A stretch of 64,000 nt of DNA. Origin: Blautia coccoides (GTDB taxonomy: Bacteria > Bacillota > Clostridia > Lachnospirales > Lachnospiraceae). The translations under genes and the position numbers were made by a program. The stretch's first letter is position 1. Every line of letters starts with the position of its first letter. The notes beneath the pieces were generated by a model. It searched no databases and was not told the DNA's origin. It saw only the letters and a program-made list of their open reading frames with translations. Shown one piece after another: positions 51,542 through 61,642 of the stretch. The stretch lies in the NCBI RefSeq assembly GCF_034355335.1, contig NZ_CP136422.1, positions 5,678,501 to 5,742,500 of the forward strand. Direction: 5' to 3'.

Positions 51542-54500
51542 TCAGGGCAAGAGATTTTCCTCTTTTTCCTGTAAAATCCCCTCAAATTCATGAAGAATAC
51601 CGGACACGATATCCATAGCGTCCAGGATTTCTTTTGGTCTGCGGCCTTTCAGGGAAACCAGAAAATAAGGCTGTCCCTCCATACGCATGGTCATGTTGTT
51701 TTTATATTTTTCCAGAACAGCAGGAAAACCTGACGCGTCCAGTTTTGCCCGCTCAAACATGGATATTTTCACTTCTGTACCGTTCTGCTTGATCTCACGC
51801 ACATAGACTTTGTGGGCAAGAGCCTTTAGGTTGGCGATGGCAAGCAGATTCTGAACGGATTTCGGGGGTTCCCCGAACCGGTCCATAAGTTCTTCCAGCA
51901 TATCCTCGTATTCTTCCTGGTTCTCTATACCGGCAATGCGTTTGTAAATGTCCAATTTCTGGTATTCGTTGGGAATGTAGCGGGGCGGAATGAAGGCATC
52001 CATATCCAGATCGATGGTTGTCTCGAACTCCTCCTGCTGTTTGATTCCCTTTGCCTCTTTCACCGCCTCGTTGAGCATTTTACAGTAGAGGTCATATCCC
52101 ACAGCTTCCATGTGGCCGTGCTGCTCCGCTCCCAGAAGATTTCCGGCGCCTCGGATCTCCAGGTCACGCATGGCTATCTTGAAGCCGCTGCCCAGATCCG
52201 TGAACTCACGGATGGCATGGAGGCGTTTCTCTGCCACTTCCTTTAGCATTTTGTTTCTCTTGTACATAAGGAATGCATAGGCAGTCCTGTTGGAGCGGCC
52301 TACACGCCCTCTGAGCTGATAGAGCTGGGACAGTCCCATCTGGTCCGCATCATGGATGATCATGGTGTTGGCATTGGAAATATCCAGTCCTGTCTCAATG
52401 ATGGTAGTGGAGACCAGCACGTCGATCTCACCGTTGATGAAGCCGTACATGATCTTTTCAAGCTGATGTTCATGCATCTGGCCATGGGCAAATGCCACGT
52501 TTGCCTCCGGTATCAGCTTTGCCACGCGGTTGGTGATCTCATCTATATCGTTGACCCGGTTATAGACGTAATAGACCTGACCGCCCCTTGCAATTTCCCG
52601 GCTGACCGCCTCACGTACCATCTCCTCATTATATTCCATGACATAGGTCTGAATAGGGGTTCTGTCCATGGGAGCCTCTTCCAAAACGCTCATGTCACGG
52701 ATCCCTATAAGACTCATGTGAAGAGTTCTTGGAATGGGAGTGGCTGTCAGGGTGAGCACATCCACATTCTCCTTCAGGCTCTTGATCTTCTCCTTATGTG
52801 TCACACCGAAGCGCTGCTCCTCATCCACTATGAGGAGTCCAAGATCCTTGTATTTTACATCCTTTGAGAGGAGACGGTGGGTGCCGATGACAATATCCAC
52901 CAGCCCCTTCTGCAGATCTGATATGGTTTTCTTCTGTTCCGCCGGTGTCTTAAAACGGCAGAGCAGATCCACACGGACAGGAAAATCCTTCATCCTCTGT
53001 ACAAAAGTATTGTAGTGCTGCTGCGCCAGAATCGTGGTAGGTACAAGATATACCACCTGTTTACTTTCCTGTACGGCTTTGAAGGCTGCGCGGATGGCAA
53101 TCTCTGTCTTGCCGTAGCCCACATCCCCACAGACCAGACGGTCCATGATCTTCCGGCTCTCCATATCATGTTTTGCAGCTTCGATGGCGTTTAACTGATC
53201 CTCTGTCTCCTCAAAAGGAAACATTTCCTCAAACTCCTTCTGCCAGACAGTGTCAGGCCCATACTGATAACCATTCTGAGACTGCCTGACCGCGTAAAGT
53301 GCCACCAGATCCTTGGCGATATTCTTTACTGCACCTCTTACCCTTGTCTTTGTCTTCTTCCACTCCTGACCGCCCAGTTTGTTGAGCTTTGGCGCTTTCG
53401 CATCCGCGCCTGCGTATTTCTGCAGCATGTCAAGCTGGGTTGCCAGGATATAGAGGTTGCTCTTGCCGGAATATTCAATCTTGATATAATCCTTGACGAT
53501 TTTGTCCACAGTGACCTTCTCTATACCCCTGTAAATACCAAGGCCATGATTTTCATGGACTACATAGTCGCCTACATTCAGCTCGGAAAAGCTCTGGATC
53601 TTCTTTCCGCTGTACTCTGTCTTCTTTCTGCGCTTTTTCTTCTCCTGGCCGAAAATGTCGGTCTCGGTGATCAGGACAAACTTGATCAGGGGATATTCAA
53701 ATCCCCGCTTTGCGTGGCCGTAGGAGGTCATGATCTCGCCGGGCGCTATGGTTCTGTTCAGGTCCTCCGTATAAAAGCTGCTGAGTCCCTCCTCCTGAAG
53801 GTCCTGGGCAAGTCTCTGCGCTCTTGTCCTGGAACCGGAAAGAAGAAGTACCTGGTATCCGTTTTTCTTCCAATAGCGCAGGTCTTTCACCAGCAGCTCA
53901 AAGCTGCTGTTGTAGGAATTCACAGACTTTGTCACTGTGCGGTACTGACCGTTCATTTCCCAGTCTGCCTTCTGTTGTTCCATAGTACAGAGAGATACGC
54001 AGTTTTTCCGGTTGAGGCGGTAAACCACCTTTTTGTATCCGCACAGCAGGTCTGTCTGACCTGCCAGTAGATATCCCTTTTCCAGGCGGTTTTTCATGCT
54101 TTCCCGGAATTCACTCTCCACTGCTTCCCCTTTTTCCAGAAGACGGTTTGTCTCATCCAGAAATATAAGGGTGTCTGCCGGGTCAAAATAGTCCAGAAAA
54201 GTCACCGGATCTTTGTAAAAATACCGTATAAAGTGCTCCGCCGCCGCAAAGTCTTCAAACTCCTTCATGGCATTGACAGCTTCATCCACCGCGTTTTTCA
54301 GTCTGGCTGCCTCCTCTGTGAGAAATGCCTCCCGCAGCTTTTTCACAGTGGTGTTTTTTTCCTTCTCTATGGCTTTTAAGCCTTTCTCCAGCACCTCCTG
54401 GGTCAGCACCATTTCCGCCGCGGGATAGATGGTTATCTCCTCCAGGTTCTCAATGGAGCGCTGGCTCTCTGTCTCAAAGCTTCGGATCGAGTCGATCTCA

Positions 54501-55111
54501 TCTCCCCAAAGCTCTATACGGATGGGATTCTCCTCTGTGAGAAGAAAAAGGTCCACAATGCCGCCCCGGATGGCAAACTGCCCCGGTGCCTCCACCTGTG
54601 CACTATACTCAAATCCCATGTTGACCAAATCTTTTTTCAGTTTTCCCAGATCCAGCACACTGTCGTTTTTGAAATGCAGCACATGCTGTTCAATGACTGA
54701 AAGCGGAAGCAGATAGTCCATACAGCCGCCCATGCTGGTGATGACAGTCACGCCTTTTTTCTGCAGAAGGGCTGCGATCACCTGCATCCTCTGCTTTGTC
54801 AGAAGATTGCCGTGAATATCCGCCTGGAAGAAAATAAGGTCCTTTGCCGGATAAAAAAGCACATCCCTGTCATAAAAACGGTAGTCCTCATAAAGTTCTT
54901 TTGCTTTCAGGTCGTTCTCCGCAATGATCAGACAGTTGGCGTTCTTTTGCTTTTCATCCTGCCTCATCCCTTCAAACAGTCCGTACATTACATGGGCTTT
55001 CTGGGATTCAATGCAGCCGGACAGCTGCAGAACGCCTCTGTTCTCAGGAAGACGGCTCCTGATCTCCTGATATTCATTTAAATTTAAAAGTGGCTGTATG
55101 ACTGCTTGCAT
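51542..55111 (-). CDS. mfd: Transcription-repair coupling factor
   Basis: 1189-residue Mfd. Order: UvrB-homology module (LIIAENDLKAKELYEDYRFY, FFQADIHGNLLTKQRMQ), RNA-polymerase-interacting CarD-like domain (LNVGDYVVHENHGLGIYRGI), then the RecG-like translocase with Walker A GDVGYGKTEIA (about 665), DEEQ box LLIVDEEQRFGV, ATPIPRTLHMSL and QLRGRVGRSNR, and the C-terminal D7 domain. It removes stalled RNA polymerase and recruits UvrA. It follows pth, the common Firmicute arrangement. Confidence 0.97.
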   Translation of the reverse strand: MQAVIQPLLNLNEYQEIRSRLPENRGVLQLSGCIESQKAHVMYGLFEGMRQDEKQKNANCLIIAENDLKAKELYEDYRFYDRDVLFYPAKDLIFFQADIHGNLLTKQRMQVIAALLQKKGVTVITSMGGCMDYLLPLSVIEQHVLHFKNDSVLDLGKLKKDLVNMGFEYSAQVEAPGQFAIRGGIVDLFLLTEENPIRIELWGDEIDSIRSFETESQRSIENLEEITIYPAAEMVLTQEVLEKGLKAIEKEKNTTVKKLREAFLTEEAARLKNAVDEAVNAMKEFEDFAAAEHFIRYFYKDPVTFLDYFDPADTLIFLDETNRLLEKGEAVESEFRESMKNRLEKGYLLAGQTDLLCGYKKVVYRLNRKNCVSLCTMEQQKADWEMNGQYRTVTKSVNSYNSSFELLVKDLRYWKKNGYQVLLLSGSRTRAQRLAQDLQEEGLSSFYTEDLNRTIAPGEIMTSYGHAKRGFEYPLIKFVLITETDIFGQEKKKRRKKTEYSGKKIQSFSELNVGDYVVHENHGLGIYRGIEKVTVDKIVKDYIKIEYSGKSNLYILATQLDMLQKYAGADAKAPKLNKLGGQEWKKTKTRVRGAVKNIAKDLVALYAVRQSQNGYQYGPDTVWQKEFEEMFPFEETEDQLNAIEAAKHDMESRKIMDRLVCGDVGYGKTEIAIRAAFKAVQESKQVVYLVPTTILAQQHYNTFVQRMKDFPVRVDLLCRFKTPAEQKKTISDLQKGLVDIVIGTHRLLSKDVKYKDLGLLIVDEEQRFGVTHKEKIKSLKENVDVLTLTATPIPRTLHMSLIGIRDMSVLEEAPMDRTPIQTYVMEYNEEMVREAVSREIARGGQVYYVYNRVNDIDEITNRVAKLIPEANVAFAHGQMHEHQLEKIMYGFINGEIDVLVSTTIIETGLDISNANTMIIHDADQMGLSQLYQLRGRVGRSNRTAYAFLMYKRNKMLKEVAEKRLHAIREFTDLGSGFKIAMRDLEIRGAGNLLGAEQHGHMEAVGYDLYCKMLNEAVKEAKGIKQQEEFETTIDLDMDAFIPPRYIPNEYQKLDIYKRIAGIENQEEYEDMLEELMDRFGEPPKSVQNLLAIANLKALAHKVYVREIKQNGTEVKISMFERAKLDASGFPAVLEKYKNNMTMRMEGQPYFLVSLKGRRPKEILDAMDIVSGILHEFEGILQEKEENLLP

Positions 55112-55157
55112 ATCCCTCTCCTGTTACCTGCCGTTCAATATTTTTATCTTGTTTTCA

Positions 55158-55730
55158 CTACTTCTTCTTTGCATTATATTTATTCATGGCAGCGTCTATG
55201 CCTTCTGTAAGGATTACTTCTACCGCGTCTGCGGCCTCCTCTATAGCTCTGTCCACTTCTTCCCTCTCCTTGGTGGAAAATCGGCCCAAGACATAATCCG
55301 CCAGATCCCATCCTGCTGGTTTTGCGCCCACGCCTACTTTGATGCGGTAAAAATTCTGGGTGCCGATCTGGGAGATTATGCTTTTCATGCCATTGTGTCC
55401 GCCGGCACTGCCCTTTTTTCTGATACGTATCTGGCCCGGCTCCAAGTCTATGTCATCGTAAATGACGATCAGTTCTGTTTCGGGGTCCATCTTATAGTAA
55501 TTGATAAATTCCCGGATAGACTCCCCGCTCAGATTCATATAAGTAAGAGGTTTTGCCAGTATCACTTTTTCCCCGGCGATCATTCCTTTTCCGTACATTG
55601 CCTTGTGCTGAACGCCAGAGCCGGGAATCCTGTGACGGTCAACCAGCTCGTCTATGGTGTCAAATCCCATATTGTGACGGGTTCTCTCATACTGTTTTCC
55701 GGGGTTTCCAAGTCCTGCTACTAAATACAT
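55158..55730 (-). CDS. pth: Peptidyl-tRNA hydrolase
   Basis: 190-residue enzyme that releases peptides from dropped-off peptidyl-tRNA. GLGNPGKQYERTRHNMGF contains the catalytic His19 and the Asn residues; LTYMNLSGESI, IYDDIDLEPG with the catalytic Asp, and GSAGGHNGMKSI are all conserved. Upstream of mfd, 46 bases apart. Confidence 0.97.
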   Translation of the reverse strand: MYLVAGLGNPGKQYERTRHNMGFDTIDELVDRHRIPGSGVQHKAMYGKGMIAGEKVILAKPLTYMNLSGESIREFINYYKMDPETELIVIYDDIDLEPGQIRIRKKGSAGGHNGMKSIISQIGTQNFYRIKVGVGAKPAGWDLADYVLGRFSTKEREEVDRAIEEAADAVEVILTEGIDAAMNKYNAKKK

Positions 55731-55781
55731 ATAGTTCTCCTTAGGTATTTTCCGCCTGCTGGGGCGGAGGAATCCTGGTTT

Positions 55782-56732
55782 TTAGTTGAAATATACCAGT
55801 TCTTCTTTCAGGGGCTCTGTGCGTTCCACAGAGACGGCAGTGAGCACGGGTCCCACTTTGTTATAGAAGTCCATGTACTTATAGTCCACGGCTGCCACAA
55901 CCTTCACCCATTTTCCCGTTCTCAGGGCACGGGCCTCGGGACTTTTGCACACGTAGCCGATAAATGTGGTATCGTCCGCGCAGCAGGTCATAGCCATGCG
56001 GCCGGGTACAAACATATCTTTTTCAAATTCCCTGGATTTTAACACCATACCTGTAAAGGAAACTTTTTTTCCTTTATAAGTCTCAGGGTGGTCCATGGCA
56101 TCAATGAACCAGATGCCGTAGTCCTCATCCATGATCTCTATGATATCCGCATTTACGTCAAAAGGCATTTCGTCCTCAAAGATATTTTCAATCTCGCCCT
56201 CTTCGTCCTCAAAGATGATCTCTGCTGCCTGGTTCACAACTTTAACGCTTCTGCGGAAGGTTGCCAGAGGCATACCCTGTTCACATCGGTTAAAAAGTAC
56301 CATGTCCGCATTTCTTATCATCTCCACAAAAAGTGATTTCATGTTGTTCATATACACCTGGAAGGTACTGGCATCCACCGTCACAATATGCTGGACAATT
56401 CCCCAGCCTTTGGGCATATCCAATTCTTCCAGTCTGCTCAACTGCCACATACTGTTGTATTCAATAATAATGCGGGCAGGATTATAAAAAGCATCATATG
56501 CCACCAGACGTTCCGGTGTCATATCCTCCGGATTCTCCAGGATTTCCACTGATGTCCTGCTCTTTTTCAAAGCCTTTTCATCAAATTCTTCTTCCCCCTC
56601 CTCACAGAGAATGAGAAGTGTGGGTCCATCTATCTGAAAGTAATCCTGTTCAATGGTAAAATTCAGGAAAGATGTCTTGCCGCTCTCCAAAAATCCCGCC
56701 ATGAGATAAATAGGTACTGTTATTTCATCCAT
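55782..56732 (-). CDS. CobW/COG0523-like GTPase with TIGR03943-type tail
   Basis: 316-residue protein. The P-loop at residues 13-21 reads GFLESGKTS, close to the CobW GFLGAGKTT, but the CxCC metal motif is absent; the corresponding place is LLILCEEGEEEFDEKAL. The C-terminal 100 residues (SFTGMVLKSREFEKDMFVPG, MTCCADDTTFIGYVCKS) resemble the TIGR03943/DUF1980 domain found with CobW-like proteins and permeases. It lies 68 bases after the CxCC-type CobW gene and is probably its partner in metal handling. ATG 56732 follows AAAGGA. Confidence 0.75.
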   Translation of the reverse strand: MDEITVPIYLMAGFLESGKTSFLNFTIEQDYFQIDGPTLLILCEEGEEEFDEKALKKSRTSVEILENPEDMTPERLVAYDAFYNPARIIIEYNSMWQLSRLEELDMPKGWGIVQHIVTVDASTFQVYMNNMKSLFVEMIRNADMVLFNRCEQGMPLATFRRSVKVVNQAAEIIFEDEEGEIENIFEDEMPFDVNADIIEIMDEDYGIWFIDAMDHPETYKGKKVSFTGMVLKSREFEKDMFVPGRMAMTCCADDTTFIGYVCKSPEARALRTGKWVKVVAAVDYKYMDFYNKVGPVLTAVSVERTEPLKEELVYFN

Positions 56733-56800
56733 TTCTACACATCCTTTCCCTCGAGTGTGATCAGCCGCTGCTCTTGGCAGAATGTGCCACACTCCAGCTC

Positions 56801-57985
56801 TTATACCAGTTTAAAAAGTTTTTCCAGGCTGTCTTCCCTGAGTTTTGAGCCTATTACACAGATTCTGCCTGTGTATTCCGGTGAGCCTTCACGCACGTCA
56901 GCCTCACCCGGTACCATATCAAAATAAACCCATCCGCCGTTCTTGCCTTCCACCATTCCTTTTGCCCTGAGGATCATGCCGTATTCCTCATCATCGGAAA
57001 GGGCCTCCAGGATCGTACGGATTTCCTCCTCCGTATAAGTTTTGGCAGTCTCCCGGCCCCAGCTTGTGAAGACCTCATCCGCATGGTGGTGATGATGGTC
57101 ATGATGGTCGTGTCCGCAGCCGCATTCTCCGTCATGGTGGTGCTCATGGCCGCATTCTTCTCCGTGGTGGTGCTCATGGCTGCCTTCCTCCCCATGGTGG
57201 TGCTCACATCCGCATTCTTCTCCGTGGTGGTGTTCATGACCACATTCTTCTCCGTGATGGTGCTCACATCCGCATTCTTCGTCATGATGACGCTCATGAT
57301 CACATTCTTCTTGGTGATGATGCTCGTGGTCATGGTGTCCGCCGCATACCGGGCATACTTCCTCCTCCAGCAGCTCTTTCTCCAGAGAACGGTTATTTTC
57401 CATAGTATCCAGAATCTTTGCGCCTGACAGCTTTTCTATAGGTGTTGTGATAACTGCTGCGGATTTATTCAGTCCCCGGATCAACTGAAGGGCAGCGATC
57501 ACCTTTTCTTCTGTAGACTTGTCTGTTCTGCTTAAGATAATCGTTCCTGCGTATTCGATCTGGTTGCTGAAGAATTCACCGAAATTCTTCATATACATTT
57601 TGCATTTCATGACATCCACAAGGGTTGTGAAGCTGTTTAGTTTTATGTCAACCTCTCCCTCCACCTTTTTCACTGCTTTGATCACATCGGAGAGTTTTCC
57701 AACACCTGATGGCTCAATTATAATGCGGTCAGGCTGATATTTCTGGATCACCTCTTTTAACGCCTCGCCGAAATCCCCTACAAGGGAACAGCAGATACAG
57801 CCGGAATTCATCTCACGGATCTCAATCCCCGCCTCTTTTAAAAATCCGCCGTCAATGCCGATCTCCCCAAACTCATTTTCAATGAGCACTACCTGCTCAC
57901 CGCTGTATGCCTCTTTCAGAAGCTTCTTGATCAGTGTAGTCTTACCCGCTCCCAGAAAACCTGAAAAAATGTCAATCTTTGTCAT
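56801..57985 (-). CDS. COG0523/CobW metallochaperone GTPase with His-rich repeat
   Basis: 394-residue G3E GTPase. P-loop GFLGAGKTT (9-17), metal motif GCICC (62-66), Walker B-like RIIIEPSGVGK, base-specificity segment SRTDKS. Between the GTPase and the C-terminal CobW_C domain (about 310-394) lies a stretch (about 210-305) of CPVCGG followed by seven 10-residue repeats of HHHGEECGHE type and a HDHHDHHHHH cluster. COG0523 proteins deliver zinc, cobalt or nickel; the repeat should bind many metal ions. It heads an operon with a second CobW-like gene. No Zur box was recognised upstream. Confidence 0.9.
   Translation of the reverse strand: MTKIDIFSGFLGAGKTTLIKKLLKEAYSGEQVVLIENEFGEIGIDGGFLKEAGIEIREMNSGCICCSLVGDFGEALKEVIQKYQPDRIIIEPSGVGKLSDVIKAVKKVEGEVDIKLNSFTTLVDVMKCKMYMKNFGEFFSNQIEYAGTIILSRTDKSTEEKVIAALQLIRGLNKSAAVITTPIEKLSGAKILDTMENNRSLEKELLEEEVCPVCGGHHDHEHHHQEECDHERHHDEECGCEHHHGEECGHEHHHGEECGCEHHHGEEGSHEHHHGEECGHEHHHDGECGCGHDHHDHHHHHADEVFTSWGRETAKTYTEEEIRTILEALSDDEEYGMILRAKGMVEGKNGGWVYFDMVPGEADVREGSPEYTGRICVIGSKLREDSLEKLFKLV
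57122..57331. repeat. 30-bp coding tandem repeat (seven units) in the CobW gene
   Basis: Seven in-register 30-base units encode the HHHGEEC(G/D)(H/C)E decapeptide. Units differ mostly in the eighth to tenth codons. The same DNA gives low-complexity reading frames on the other strand, which are not genes. Confidence 0.92.
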
Positions 57986-58261
57986 CTCTGTCTCATCCTT
58001 TCAAATCAAAATTTTTATTTATATTTTGTCAGTATAACCGCCGTACAGTCCTGATAACCAGCCGGTGTAACAGTTCAGGCAGGCTGAGCCGTTCCACACC
58101 CTGCCATTAAAGACTGCTTCACCATGGGTTGGATGCCGGCTATAACACGGTAAAAGGGGACGAAAGTACCACTTCCGCCCCTGCTGTGCATGAATTTGTC
58201 AAAAACGCTTTTACGCTTTTACCATATTATCATATGTTGATAGAAATTAGCAAGATTTTTT
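57986..58261. other. Spacer with degenerate element copy and terminator
   Basis: No gene is seen. GTAACAGTTCAG at 58067-58078 equals the left end of the 143-bp element; the following bases only loosely resemble it. At 58152-58182 a GGGGACGAAAGT/ACTTCCGCCCC hairpin, with TTTT on the minus strand, is a plausible terminator for the ABC exporter operon. Confidence 0.55.
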
Positions 58262-60889
58262 TCAGCGCCTGATCTCCTCTACAACAGAGTCCTTCAAAAC
58301 TGCCCTGACCGGCATGGCCACTGCCGCCATACTAAGCAGGATATTCACCGCTGTCAATCCCAAAATAAGCCACACGGATACCTCTTCCTTTGGCAGGACA
58401 AAAAGGTAAACCTTCTGCATCATATAGAGCAGAAACTGCCGCGCCAGCACATACCCTGCTCCCATGACCAGGCTCGCATAGATTCCATACCTCAGAGCCT
58501 CTTTGAGCATCATCAGCATGTATCCCCTGTCACTGATACCCATGGCACGCAGAATCCCAAACTCATGGCGCCTGGAAAGTACCATGGAACTGATACTGTT
58601 CATAATATGCAGAACACTGATGATCAGAAGGATCACACCCACACCATAGAAAAATAACATTTTCTGCTTTAAAAAAGTATTCTCTCTGGCAATATCCGCC
58701 GTGTAGTCCTTTAGAACACAGTGCGGAACACTAGAAGTAACTTCCCTGACCTGTTTCTCCGCACCGTAAGCATCCGAGGCAGATTCTTTTTCCATGCTGA
58801 TGATCTGATATCCCTCCACGCCAAAATTGTCTTTCATCTGCTTGTTTGTAAATATAAGACTTAGATTATCAGGGCTGCTTCCTATATAGAAATCTGTTTT
58901 TGCCATTGTCCTGTTCACAAGAGCGGCTACTGTAAATTCTTTCTCCTGATACCACTCCTCCCCGGACTGAAACTTATATACTTCTTCGGGAACCTTCTGA
59001 TCCTTTGGTACCTTTAAAGTGATAGTATCCCCCGGCTGTATCTTCAGTCCATCATAATTTCCCTGGCCGTCCATAATGGTCTGAAGTATCACCGCGTTCT
59101 CCTTCTCTATAGTCTCCGGGTCAATCGTTCCCTCCAGCAGGTAATCTGAAAGTTTTCTGATCATCTCCGGTTCATATCCATACACATTAGTTTTCAGACG
59201 GAAATCACCGTCAGCGTCCTCCACTGCCCTGCCTCCGTACAGTTCCATATTCCTCTGACTGATATTCTCCCCGCATTCCGGCTCATATTTAACACCGATT
59301 TCTGGATAATAGGTAAGCCATTTAAAGTCCTGTCTCTTAACAGGTATTTCTCCCAACAGATAACTTGTGGGTAAGACTCTTGAGATTCCCCGGATCTTCT
59401 TCAGTTCCTCTGCCGTATCTTCCGGAATCACCTGGGACAGATCATTGGATTCCTCATACAGGAGCATATCCGATCCCAGACCGTCATCTGCCTTCATAGT
59501 CAGCATATTGTTTGCCTTTGTGTTGGCTGTCATATAGGTGGTTCCCAAAAATATGATCCCCCCAAGGCACAATGAGAATAAAATCCCAACAAAAACACTT
59601 TTTCTCTCAAACATAAATTTTTTAGTAAGGACTTCCGGCATATTCTCCGTTTTCAGGCTATAGATTTTCCTGCTTCTCTGCTTTGCCGGGTTCTTACGGA
59701 GTATTTGCATAAGATTCATTTTGATCAGCTTTCTGCAGAGTGCCATACTGACCAGAACCAGTAATACAGACATGACTGCAAAATTCTTCACAAGGGAATC
59801 CACATCTGTCATAAAGCTGCCGGGAACCGTATCCTCACCGGTAAATACACGAGAAAAACGGCTGTATAAAGCTCTTGCCCCTAAGTTACCCAACAGACTG
59901 CCCACCGGATATCCTATCAAAAAAATCCCCCAAAGTTCCAGAAACATCATCTGAAAAAGACGTATGCCACCAATCCCCAGCACATTTAATACACCATACT
60001 GGGATATCCTTTTCTGCAGGGAAATCCTGTAGATACTGGAAATAATAAAAACGCTGAACAGTATCAGCACAACCGATATAACGTTCCCGTTTGTCCCCGG
60101 ATTATCTCTCAAAATTGAGGACAGGATATAAGTAAATTTTCCTTCGGGAAGCCGGAGCCCGGTCTTGATGATACGAACAAATGCAGCGGGTATGGTCCCC
60201 TCCACATAAGCAGTCAGATCATTGTTCCTTTTTAATTTCTCAAGAGGAATCTCAAAATGATCAGCCAGGGCTTCCAACTGCTTATATACTTTTTTCCTTT
60301 CATCAAAGCGCAGATAGAGCCGCGTCTCCCCTGTTTCGTCAGGTGTGTCTTCACTGACAAAAGCCATCATTTCTTCGCCGCTGTTTGCCGGGCGGCTTTT
60401 CACGATCCCGCAAAGGGTATATGTCTTTTCACCTAAAGTAACCTGGGTTCCCAGCTTTTTTTCAACCTGAAGGTTACTGATGGTATAAGCATCCAGTGCA
60501 ATCTCATCCTGCTGCTTGGGATACTCCCCCTCCTCCAGTGTGCGGCCCATGATATCCATATAGTTCCTGTCCCCGTAATTCAAAGAGATCACGTATGGTT
60601 CCCCCATGACTGCTTTGGTTTCTATATGACCTATACGTTTCAGCTCATATCCTTTTCCTTTGGGATGTTTATCAATCTCCTCCCTCATCTTTTGATCTAC
60701 ATTCATATAATAATGCCAGTCTCCGCCCGTCTCCCTGGCCTTCTCCCTGCTGCTGGACCGGCCGCTGTATAAAAGGGAGCTGATCCCGCCCAGAAGTGCC
60801 ATAGAGAGAAGAATGCTGAAAAAAATAGACAAAGTCTGGCGCAGATAAAACCTGCTGTACTGCCAGGCAAGTTTTGCGGCTGTCCTCAT
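58262..60889 (-). CDS. FtsX/MacB-type ABC transporter permease
   Basis: 875-residue permease with ten or so predicted helices. An N-terminal helix and large extracytoplasmic domain precede three helices (about 270-400); a second such set follows after LTKKFMFERKSVFVGILFSLCL (about 435) and ends with VLSRRHEFGILRAMGISDRGY, a hallmark of FtsX domains. Such permeases work with LolD-like ATPases in export, lipoprotein release or antibiotic-peptide resistance. The start ATG overlaps the ATPase stop (ATGA). The two-component genes upstream suggest it is induced by a stress or peptide. Confidence 0.88.
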   Translation of the reverse strand: MRTAAKLAWQYSRFYLRQTLSIFFSILLSMALLGGISSLLYSGRSSSREKARETGGDWHYYMNVDQKMREEIDKHPKGKGYELKRIGHIETKAVMGEPYVISLNYGDRNYMDIMGRTLEEGEYPKQQDEIALDAYTISNLQVEKKLGTQVTLGEKTYTLCGIVKSRPANSGEEMMAFVSEDTPDETGETRLYLRFDERKKVYKQLEALADHFEIPLEKLKRNNDLTAYVEGTIPAAFVRIIKTGLRLPEGKFTYILSSILRDNPGTNGNVISVVLILFSVFIISSIYRISLQKRISQYGVLNVLGIGGIRLFQMMFLELWGIFLIGYPVGSLLGNLGARALYSRFSRVFTGEDTVPGSFMTDVDSLVKNFAVMSVLLVLVSMALCRKLIKMNLMQILRKNPAKQRSRKIYSLKTENMPEVLTKKFMFERKSVFVGILFSLCLGGIIFLGTTYMTANTKANNMLTMKADDGLGSDMLLYEESNDLSQVIPEDTAEELKKIRGISRVLPTSYLLGEIPVKRQDFKWLTYYPEIGVKYEPECGENISQRNMELYGGRAVEDADGDFRLKTNVYGYEPEMIRKLSDYLLEGTIDPETIEKENAVILQTIMDGQGNYDGLKIQPGDTITLKVPKDQKVPEEVYKFQSGEEWYQEKEFTVAALVNRTMAKTDFYIGSSPDNLSLIFTNKQMKDNFGVEGYQIISMEKESASDAYGAEKQVREVTSSVPHCVLKDYTADIARENTFLKQKMLFFYGVGVILLIISVLHIMNSISSMVLSRRHEFGILRAMGISDRGYMLMMLKEALRYGIYASLVMGAGYVLARQFLLYMMQKVYLFVLPKEEVSVWLILGLTAVNILLSMAAVAMPVRAVLKDSVVEEIRR

Positions 60890-61569
60890 ACCCACGCACC
60901 GCCTCTCTCATAAACCCTGCCGTCCTCAATCCGGATAATGCGGTCACAGGTCTGGGCAATTGCCTCGTTGTGGGTCACCATAAGTATGGTCTGATGGTAC
61001 TTGTCACTGCTGGCTTTCAGAACACCCATAACCTCCATAGTTGTTTTGGAATCCAGGTTTCCGGTAGGCTCATCTGCCAGGATCACCGCAGGCTTATTGG
61101 CTAAGGCTCTGGCGATGGCCACCCTCTGCTGTTGTCCTCCAGAAAGCTCATCCGGGTACTTTTTCCTCTTCTCCCAGAGTCCCAGATCCTTTAAAAGTTC
61201 TTTTATATACTGGTGGTCCACATGTTTTCCTTTGTCAAAGGTCACGGGAAGAGTGATGTTATCATATACATTTAAGACCGGCATCAGACTGTAATTCTGG
61301 AACACAAACCCTATATTTCTTCTTCGGAAAATCGTCAGTTCCCCTCGCTTCAGACTCTGTATCTCCCTGTCCCTGATGGTTATTTTCCCCTCAGTGGGAA
61401 CATCCAGACCTCCTATCAGATTCAGAAGCGTACTTTTCCCGGAACCGGAGGTTCCCACCAAAGCGGCAAATTCTCCCTGCTCTATTTCCAGTGAAATTCC
61501 ATTCAGAGCCTTCACTGCATTCTCATCCTGACCATAAATTTTAGTCACGTCTTTTACCTGTAAAATCAT
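60886..61569 (-). CDS. ABC transporter ATPase (LolD/MacB type)
   Basis: 227-residue ATPase. Walker [17 protein letters not shown], signature [15 protein letters not shown], Walker [13 protein letters not shown]; the [20 protein letters not shown] segment is typical of the MacB/BceA branch. Partner of the FtsX-type permease that follows with a 4-base overlap. Confidence 0.95.
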   Translation of the reverse strand: MILQVKDVTKIYGQDENAVKALNGISLEIEQGEFAALVGTSGSGKSTLLNLIGGLDVPTEGKITIRDREIQSLKRGELTIFRRRNIGFVFQNYSLMPVLNVYDNITLPVTFDKGKHVDHQYIKELLKDLGLWEKRKKYPDELSGGQQQRVAIARALANKPAVILADEPTGNLDSKTTMEVMGVLKASSDKYHQTILMVTHNEAIAQTCDRIIRIEDGRVYERGGAWV

Positions 61570-61642
61570 TTTGTGTCATCCTCCTTTACAATTTTGATTT
61601 TATCAGGCCCGCCTTTCAAACAGGCTACAGAATCAGAGGTTC

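Noticed and set aside
57122-57331. 30-bp periodic repeat as a CRISPR array
   Set aside because: Units are contiguous without spacers and keep the reading frame of a GTPase gene; no cas genes are present.
57083-57427. Low-complexity frames antisense to the His-rich repeat
   Set aside because: They arise from the 30-bp repeat in the CobW gene, whose flanking GTPase domains prove the coding strand.
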